Part shown: positions 56,945 through 64,000 of the stretch, in pieces | Layout of the letters: every line of letters starts with the position of its first letter | Position numbering within the stretch: position 1 is the first letter of the stretch | Assembly (NCBI GenBank): GCA_949361645.1 | Contig: OX442424.1 | Location: 1,255,895 to 1,319,894, forward strand | Direction of reading: 5' to 3' | From: Spongilla lacustris | Lineage: Eukaryota > Porifera > Demospongiae > Spongillida > Spongillidae | Length of the DNA: 64,000 bases | Translations under genes and position numbers: made by a program | Notes under the pieces: model-generated | The model's input: the letters and a program-made list of their open reading frames with translations, nothing else | Database searches by the model: none | Told to the model about the DNA's origin: nothing

Positions 56945-57282
56945 CAAACCCAACAACAGAATACTCCTATTTGAGTCTCACAGTCATTTCATAAATGGTT
57001 GATTGGATGTGGGTACATCATTATGAATTAACCTTCCATGTCACATGTCTTTGCTTCTCCTATGCAGAATTAAATAGGCACTACATCAATGGAAATTAGC
57101 ACAATTAAAACTCCTATATTTATCTGCACAACCAAAAACGTCAGCTGATGCCATAAATTACTAAAGAACACCAAACAGTGTTGCATACAACACCAACCCA
57201 CTATAAAAGTGTCATTAAAAGTTAAGGCCATAATATTTGCAAAATATATATGTTACATTAGATTATTACATTCATACTAACA

Positions 57283-57908
57283 CACAAACAACTACATGCA
57301 CAGATAACTGTCCTGTTGGGTTGATTGGGGGTAGGAGCGGACCAAGATTGATCTAGCATTAGCTCTAATCAATAACGGGCTGAGGTGGCCATATAGCTCA
57401 GCTACCACCTTAGACTTGGGGGTGCTACCATGAATGGCTAACCGTGAAGCCACCTGCGAGAAGGCCTTTATTGCCTCTGGTCCCCAGGCCACATAGTTCT
57501 CCACTGCCAAAGGTACACATCACCAGCCAAACTCAGCACACTTGGGATCATTGTGCTCAGCTGCCTTTGCTGAAACATCCTGGTACATGCCCGCTTCCAA
57601 TGTAGTGTGTGAATTAAGCAGGGATGTATACGTAACAGTGATGTCAAAGGCAGCTGAGGTACCACAATCCCAATTGGTAACTAGGATGTCTGCACAGCCA
57701 ATCTCAAGGTGTGCAGATAAACCAGCTCGCTGAAAGGTGCTGTAGATCACGTTTTGAATAGTGTTGTGCCTGGTTGTTACATCACCTCCTCTTTTGCATG
57801 TGACACAGTGGTAACCCAGAGGATCAAGTGCACAGTTGGGATATAGAGGACAAACCATTGGATTTCCATCCAAACTCAATGAGGGATTGACTCCCAATCA
57901 CCATTTGA
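57283..57908 (-). pseudogene. R2-like-endonuclease retroelement fragment
   Basis: Close to 30164-30825: same 3' end (GATAACTGTCCTGTTGGGTT), PNCALDPLGYHCVTC knuckle, DILVTNWDCG and AAFDITVT. Several frame changes, and homology ends abruptly at about 57908 in ...CACCATTT. The flanking 57909-58380 has short minus-strand frames of unknown origin. Confidence 0.82.
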
Positions 57909-58403
57909 TAATATTAATGAACACATTTTGCTACACCAGCGTAATGTAATGCATAGGAGATATGGCAGCACAAGTACAGGTATGGAGCCAAGTCATCAAG
58001 GAGCAAGTTGTCAGAGAGGCCGATGCATATGCATAGACTGACAGGAGATGATGGGCTGTGACTTGGACTTGGGGATAAGAGGTGCATAGCAACCTCATTA
58101 TTTGACATCAAGGCCATTGACAACAGATGCTCAAGTCCAGAGCTAAAGAGAAAAGGGGTAGACCATATCTGAGCTGAGCAGAAACTTTACACTACTAGTG
58201 ATGTCAGTTGATGAACTTGTGCACAATTAAACCTAGCTGGTGCACAATTGCAAATGCATGGGGAGAGACCTATTCCCAAATGTGTGACTACGTTTGCCAT
58301 CATAAGGGCATCCTGTTTAAAGGTTTGAGTGGAGAAGTGGACTTGAGTTTGTTGACAGTGCACCACACTAATGCATCTTAGGTTGATCATGTGCTCATAC
58401 AAA

Positions 58404-58572
58404 AGTGAATGGGGTGGAGGCTGCTTCTCCATCTTTGATCGCAAAGGACAGAAGATCCACACAGTGGGGAACTTGAGCAAACCATGTGGAGTGGCACTAG
58501 ATCATCTAAGGAGTAGTCTTTATGTTCCAAATAATGGCACTAGTAGTGTGAGAAGTACAGCCTGCAGTGACA
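58404..58572 (+). pseudogene. TRIM-NHL fragment: last NHL repeat
   Basis: EWGGGCFSIF, KGQKIHTVGNLS and LRSSLYVPNNGTSSV match the end of the TRIM-NHL proteins up to the CAGCCTGCAGTGA stop context. One base is lost before it (GTGTGAGAAG for GTGTGCTGAAG). Everything upstream is missing. Confidence 0.85.
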
Positions 58573-58802
58573 TTTAATTTGATATTCAGTTTGGCAATGT
58601 ATTTATGAATCTATATCATCAATGATCTATGTAGATTTCGAAAATGTTTTCTTTTTCTGTGTCCAAACATTGTGATTTCCATGAATATCCGCTGCCAAAT
58701 CATGATTGCATACTGAGACCGAATTGGACTATCTGTCAGAGTTATACGGCACTGAATGTTAAATTTTCAATACATTCTAATATTAATCTTCAATATGCGT
58801 TT

Positions 58803-58885
58803 GACAAAGCATGGTCATCTGCAGAACACCATTGGTTGCTATGGTTGTGGTGGTGGTCAGTTCAATGGCCTCTGTTTGGTTCAGG
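58803..58885 (+). pseudogene. TRIM-NHL fragment: middle NHL repeat, out of order
   Basis: GGTCATCTGCAGAACACCAT and GGTGGTGGTCAGTTCAATGG correspond to the second NHL repeat (HLKNTIG...GDGQFN). It lies downstream of the last-repeat fragment, so the copy was rearranged. Confidence 0.7.
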
Positions 58886-59072
58886 TCAGGGCATGGCAGC
58901 TTCAAGTTCAAACCACACTCTGATTTGTATCACACACCTGCACCATGAATATTTAGGTAGCTGAAATAAAAAAGGACTTACAAAAGCACCAGAAACATGA
59001 TTCTCTGGTATGGAAGGGAACCCAAAAAAGATGCTGACACACCCTGTATATAATTACATGCGCTGGTTTAGG

Positions 59073-59335
59073 TGGGAGTGTGATCTATCGACCAAAGAGT
59101 TTCACTGTGACATCGACACCAAAGGTATAGCTTTCAAGGCATGTTTCAAAGGCCACACTCCCAGGTAAGACTTCTGACTATAATGCTCAGAAGCAAAATG
59201 GTGACACCATTTACATGTGCTGGTTTAGGTGGTCCTTTCTGTGCGCAAAATATCCAATCAAATCAAGAGGGGGAGGGGCTGACCTAATTACCAGTGGAAG
59301 GTATGACTGCTCCATGTGGTCCACAAGAAGCAGGT
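59073..59335 (+). other. Two candidate exons of an unrecognised gene
   Basis: Both follow the same CATG(C/T)GCTGGTTTAG acceptor. The first (59073-59163, donor GTAAGA) reads WECDLSTKEFHCDIDTKGIA and FKACFKGHTPR. The second (59230-59333, donor GTATGC) reads WSFLCAKYPIKSRGGGADLI and TSGRYDCSMWSTRSR. Both open with g-TGG in the same phase, suggesting exon duplication. No start, end or family was found. Confidence 0.35.
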
Positions 59336-59944
59336 ATGCAAAGAAGGCCCACCCACAGCAAGTTTTGCACTCTGTTCCCCTCTCCCTCCCCCCTCCCCTC
59401 CCCCACACAATGCTTTCATTATGCTATTGAGGTGCACTTTTAACTGGCTTGCCTGCTCTCATTTTCATCACATTCACTTTCACCTGGCCCCTCCCACTGG
59501 AGCAGCTGGAGGCCTGCACCTGATCACCTGATGCCGAAGGACAACAGCTGTGTAACTAAATACAACAGCTGAGTAACTCAACGACAGCTGCTGTCATCCA
59601 TCGACAGTACAAACTTAACATGCACACATTTCTACGGTATCTTTTGGCTGTAGTATATTGCGGGATGCGCTAATTTTTAAAATAGGGCTGGGGACGAAGC
59701 GAACGTCTTAAAATACCAGAGCTTGATATTTTGAAGGTAAGCCGATCACAGACTTCATATCAGAATTGAGTGACGAAATCGCTCTAGGCATAATTTTACC
59801 ACCACTTACGTAGCCGCCTATAGAGAGCGACAGCTGCTTCCCTTCCCCCCTCTCTCAATTAGGCTACGTACACCGCTGTTATTTAAGACTCACCCCGACC
59901 AAAGGCACTTATAACTGAAACCTGTATATAGATTATCTCTGCTC

Positions 59945-60122
<178 letters not shown>

Positions 60123-61430
60123 TAAAAGACAATATACCAGTATTCAGCATTATACCAAGGTAAAGTTCCTAACTTGTCTGTTAGAGCTAGTCCCTTTGCA
60201 TACCCTCATTTTTACTAACTATGGTATATGTACTAAAATATACATGGTCTTCTGTATAGGGAATTTTGGTTTGTATGAATTCTTGCTACTTCCTATTGTG
60301 CAACTGTTGAATATGTGTCCCAAAGTTTGGGACAATTGTTTAATAGCAATAAGCAAGAATTGAAGTCCATATGCCTTTATATTCATCCTCAAGATTGACT
60401 TGACATCAAGTTCTACACCATCTGTATTTTTATTAGAACCTATATAATTTATACGTGTGTTAAGAAAATTTCAAATAAGATTTTGTTCCCCGTTTGTCCC
60501 AAAATTAAGACGAAGCAGGAGTAATGTTTTAAGGTTCAAGTGTGGGAACAAATCTGTTATCTGAACTCTCTAAGCAGTTTCACTATATTGTAGGTATGTG
60601 CCAGCTCTATCCTATATACTTGCTAAAGTCCAATTGAGTTGACTGCAGATACCGGCAGCTATATCAAAAATTGAGATTCGGTGGGTTGCTTGCAATATAC
60701 ACAACAGTACATGTGAAATGGCCATTCTCCCTTCTTATGAACCCTTCATCACCCTTCTTTGGCAATTCCTTCACCATGCTGTCCCTTCCAACCCTTCCAC
60801 CCCTCCTACCTCCCTCCTCACCAACGATTGATCACATATTAACACTTAGCTCCACATAGCTAGTAACAATTAAATAACATGTCATATCATCTTTGAATAT
60901 TCTAATTGGGATTGGGCTAACTGAAAATACAAGTTGTGTTGTTACACCATATTGATCAGTGATGGAAGATGATCTGCAAACAGAAATAGACATGCAGTAA
61001 TACTTTGTATACTAACATACCCCGCAGAGCTCAATATGTTTTTATTTTTTGTATCCATAAGCACCGACAGGTTTGTGGAGCATTATGTACATGGACATGT
61101 GGAGAGGTCAAAAGTTGTTTTTTATTTAATTTTAACAACATGCTCAATGTATTTATTAGGTTATTGATGTTAATATGCAGTTGCTCCTACACATATAAAT
61201 ATACAATTACTGAATTTAATTTAGATATTGGCCAGCATGCCGGCATCTAATCACTATTATGACAGAAATGCAAATTAGATACCAAGGAAGTGTTATAAGT
61301 GGCCTAATTTTGAATTCCATGCATGGAAAAATCTTCTGGAATTATTTTATTTTTAGCTTGTGTATCTATAGCTCTGCTGTGGACTGCATGGTGTTCTTAA
61401 ACTTACTGCCAATGTCATCATGTCTGTAGA

Positions 61431-63629
61431 ATGACTACAATGGATTGCCTTCCACATCACGTGACCTGTCAGATGTGCTATGGGCCCTTCAGTGACCCAA
61501 GAATACTACCATGTCTGCATTCCTTCTGTTCTCAGTGCCTTCACAGGGAGATGGAGAAGGTTGGATCTCAGAATAACAGCCTTCAGTGTCCCACCTGTCT
61601 AAGAAATGTTCCCATCCCAGTGGGAGGGGCCAGTGCTTTTCCTCAGAACCTCCATCTTGGATTTGAGGTGGAGGTTGCTGGATACATGTCCAAGTTTGCC
61701 AGTAGCTCTGGAGTGTCTTGTACCTTCTGTGTACAAGGATGCAATGATCCTGCAGTTGCATTCTGTTGCTCATGTCACATGTTCATGTGCAAAGGTGGCC
61801 AAGAATGTCACAATCGTGCTCCACATCTGTCCCAGCACAATGTGATAGGACTGGACAGGGAGTCAGCCACACTGCTACCAACACTCATAAAACCACCAGA
61901 GCATCACTGCTCTCATCCAAAACATAAGAAACAGGAATTGGACTTCTACTGTAAGACTTGTAACTGCTTCATCTGTCAGCACTGTTTCGTAGTAGTTCAC
62001 AGAGACCACAACATCACTGAGCTGTCCACTGTTGCAGAAACTGATAGAGATGTAATGAGAAGGACACTTCAATGTGCACAAGTGGTAGTGTCAACATTGG
62101 CTGGTGCCATTGATGCCAATAAGAAGATGATACAACAGGTGGAGACCTCCAAACAGAAAGCTAAACTGGCCATCGCACAGATCTTTCAGAAACTGATGGA
62201 GACATTGGAGGAAAGAAAGACAGTGTTGTTGATGAAGTTGGAAACCATTGCACTCTCCAAGACAACATCTCTGACCCTTCAGAAGGAGCAGTTTGAGAAG
62301 ATCCAACATGACATCAGTCACTACACTGACATGACCTCCCACATCCTCCAGACCCACACTGACCATGAGGTGGTAGCTCTTGGAGGACTGGTACCCATTG
62401 AGCTGAAGCGCACTCTCAAGAAGGTGAAGAATATGTCCCTCACTCCAAATCCATGTAGCTACTTATCTGTTACTTTGCAGACAGACTATATTGCCAAAGT
62501 ACTATCTGAATTTGGTACCATTGTGGACCTATCTCCATCCTGTATGTTTAACTCTGCCATATCCAGGGTCAACAGAAAGTGCCAAGTTAAAGTGGAGACC
62601 AAGACATCAAAGGGAGAGAGGTACCCATGTGGTGGTCTGCAGATGAAGGCTGAGCTGAGGCCCAAGTCACATGATGGACCAGTTGTCTTGGGTCAGGTGG
62701 AGGACCATGGGGATGGTACCTACACCATCACTCTCACCCCTCAGACTGCTGGTCCTCACCAGCTCCTCATCACAGTGGATGGTCATCATGTTCAGGGGAG
62801 TCCTTATGACCTAGAGGTGAAGAGAGATTATACCTCATTATGTGATGTCCAGCAAGTAATCAATGTAAAGGATAAACCATTATGTGTTGCCATCCATGAG
62901 AATGGAGATATCTATGTGGGCAGTAATGATCACCACATATATGTGTTTGACCAAGGTGGTCACCTGAAGAACACCTTTGGTAAATATGGGAGTGGTGATG
63001 GTCAGTTCAATGCCCCCTGCAGTATATTCATCACAGGAGAGGTGATGTATATTGCTGACTGTTTAAATCATCGCATACAGAAGCTGACAACAAGAGGAAA
63101 GTTCCTTAATTCGTTTGGTGAGGAAGGATCAGGTAATGGAAAGTTCAGGTGTCCACGTGGTGTTCTTGTTGACTCAAAGAACAGAGTTATTGTCTCTGAC
63201 ATGTACAATAACAGGGTTCAAGTATTCAGCCAAGATGGTGACTGGTTAATGACCAAGATGGTGACTGGTATCAGATCTGGTGATGACTGTTTTGAGCATC
63301 CATGGGGTATATCCTTGGACCCACAAGGGAATATTCATGTTGCGTCTCGTGGATCAAACACCATCAATGTCTTCACACTTGAAGGTACTTGTGTCAGATC
63401 ATATGGAGTTGTAAAAAGTCCATCAGGAGTAGCAGTTGATGAAGGAGGTTACAGCTTTGTAAGTGAATTGGATGGAGGCTGCTTCTCCATCTTTGATCCC
63501 AAAGGACAGAAGATCCACACAGTAGGGAACCTGAACAGACCATGTGGAGTGGCACTAGATCCGCTAATGAATAGTCTTTATGTTCCAAACTATGATACTA
63601 ATAGTGTGCTGAAGTACTGCCTGCACTGA
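61431..63629 (+). CDS. TRIM-NHL protein, class VII-like E3 ubiquitin ligase (intact copy)
   Basis: Uninterrupted 732-residue frame. A C3HC4 RING occupies the first ~60 residues (CQMC...CLHSFCSQC...CPTC, with an extra Asn before the last pair). B-box 1 (CTFCVQGC) and B-box 2 (HHCSHPKHKK...CKTC) are complete. A coiled coil with EERKTVLLMKLETIALSKTT follows, showing the correct frame at the site where copies 3 and 4 are shifted. Then come a filamin repeat and NHL repeats to a CLH end. It begins directly after CTGTAG, again suggesting a 5' UTR intron. One NHL loop carries a duplicated DWL(M)TK-like piece (63240-63270), enlarging the propeller blade. With the 6960-9128 gene it is the only intact member here. 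Confidence 0.94.
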   Translation: MTTMDCLPHHVTCQMCYGPFSDPRILPCLHSFCSQCLHREMEKVGSQNNSLQCPTCLRNVPIPVGGASAFPQNLHLGFEVEVAGYMSKFASSSGVSCTFCVQGCNDPAVAFCCSCHMFMCKGGQECHNRAPHLSQHNVIGLDRESATLLPTLIKPPEHHCSHPKHKKQELDFYCKTCNCFICQHCFVVVHRDHNITELSTVAETDRDVMRRTLQCAQVVVSTLAGAIDANKKMIQQVETSKQKAKLAIAQIFQKLMETLEERKTVLLMKLETIALSKTTSLTLQKEQFEKIQHDISHYTDMTSHILQTHTDHEVVALGGLVPIELKRTLKKVKNMSLTPNPCSYLSVTLQTDYIAKVLSEFGTIVDLSPSCMFNSAISRVNRKCQVKVETKTSKGERYPCGGLQMKAELRPKSHDGPVVLGQVEDHGDGTYTITLTPQTAGPHQLLITVDGHHVQGSPYDLEVKRDYTSLCDVQQVINVKDKPLCVAIHENGDIYVGSNDHHIYVFDQGGHLKNTFGKYGSGDGQFNAPCSIFITGEVMYIADCLNHRIQKLTTRGKFLNSFGEEGSGNGKFRCPRGVLVDSKNRVIVSDMYNNRVQVFSQDGDWLMTKMVTGIRSGDDCFEHPWGISLDPQGNIHVASRGSNTINVFTLEGTCVRSYGVVKSPSGVAVDEGGYSFVSELDGGCFSIFDPKGQKIHTVGNLNRPCGVALDPLMNSLYVPNYDTNSVLKYCLH

Positions 63630-64000
63630 GTGACGTAGCACATAATAGTTGGCTTAGCACTGATGTACATGTGTATTTGTGAATCAACAAAACATCACAG
63701 TATTTTGTTTAGAGTCCAAAATAGGTGATGTGCATGTGTTGTTATCCACCAGCATGGCAGAGAACCAGACTGTGACAACTATACTATAATAATTATGTAA
63801 GCTACACTCCAAATGATCCAAATGCCAGGAGTTAGTTAGTTTGGTCCTGCATTTCTATACTCTCCAAAGTCATGAGTAAGGCTTATGGGTGATTGAATAT
63901 GGCCCTGATCAGGTCCATTGCCAGAGACATCCTGACTAACTGCTTATGTTTGTGTTTGGTTTAATCAGCCGAGGGATGATCTCTGGTGTAATGTATTATA
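63630..64000. other. 3' flank, nothing seen
   Basis: No further gene, repeat or clear polyadenylation signal is visible to the window end. Confidence 0.5.

Overview
This window is eukaryotic and almost certainly from an animal. Genes are split by short GT-AG introns, there are TRIM-NHL proteins, and single-copy genes with animal orthologues can be recognised: PPP1R11, BMS1, the ciliary gene CFAP44, the ES1/GATD3 mitochondrial protein and an INPP4/P-Rex-type phosphatase domain. A TRIM-NHL family expansion, an intron-containing bacterial-type GH5 cellulase array, small introns and dense simple repeats suggest a non-bilaterian marine animal, most likely a sponge. That placement is inference; no ribosomal or mitochondrial marker is present.

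Layout. 1-1.7 kb: 3' end of an INPP4/P-Rex-like gene (+). 2.2-9.2 kb: two tandem TRIM-NHL copies (-), one decayed and one intact, with a GC-rich mobile element between them. 9.8-11.3 kb: four short repeats or inverted-repeat elements, including a Mutator-like element with a perfect 9-bp target duplication. 12.4-15 kb: a retroelement fragment carrying an R2-type endonuclease domain (+) and a degenerate LINE (-). 15.2-17.9 kb: complete eight-exon ES1/GATD3 gene (+), with introns full of tandem repeats. 18.4-19.9 kb: four tandem ~400-bp repeats of unknown nature. 20.5-21.3 kb: a second element with a 9-bp duplication. 21.8-30.1 kb: GH5 cellulase array (+): a single-domain gene, a pseudo-fragment, a two-domain fused gene, and a decayed copy cut off by a retroelement.

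31.5-32.5 kb: a small unknown two-exon gene (-) and PPP1R11 (+) share a compact divergent promoter. 32.2-45.1 kb is a tandem segmental duplication. Each unit holds PPP1R11 tail, BMS1 3' end, 31-bp minisatellite, retroelement fragment, CA repeat and a TRIM-NHL gene. The two units differ by deletions and by element insertions. 45.7-48.3 kb: a long retroelement ORF with reverse transcriptase and R2-like endonuclease, ending at a 200-N assembly gap. 48.8-54.0 kb: two divergent intronless membrane-anchored SDR/3beta-HSD-like genes around a possible small gene. 55.1-56.8 kb: C-terminal exons of CFAP44. 57.3-58.9 kb: retroelement and TRIM fragments. 61.4-63.6 kb: the second intact TRIM-NHL gene.

Functionally the window mixes housekeeping genes (phosphatase regulation, ribosome biogenesis, cilia, mitochondria) with two expanding families, TRIM-NHL ubiquitin ligases and GH5 glycosidases. 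Several apparent gene breaks are single-base changes in short homopolymers, so some pseudogene calls may be assembly errors.
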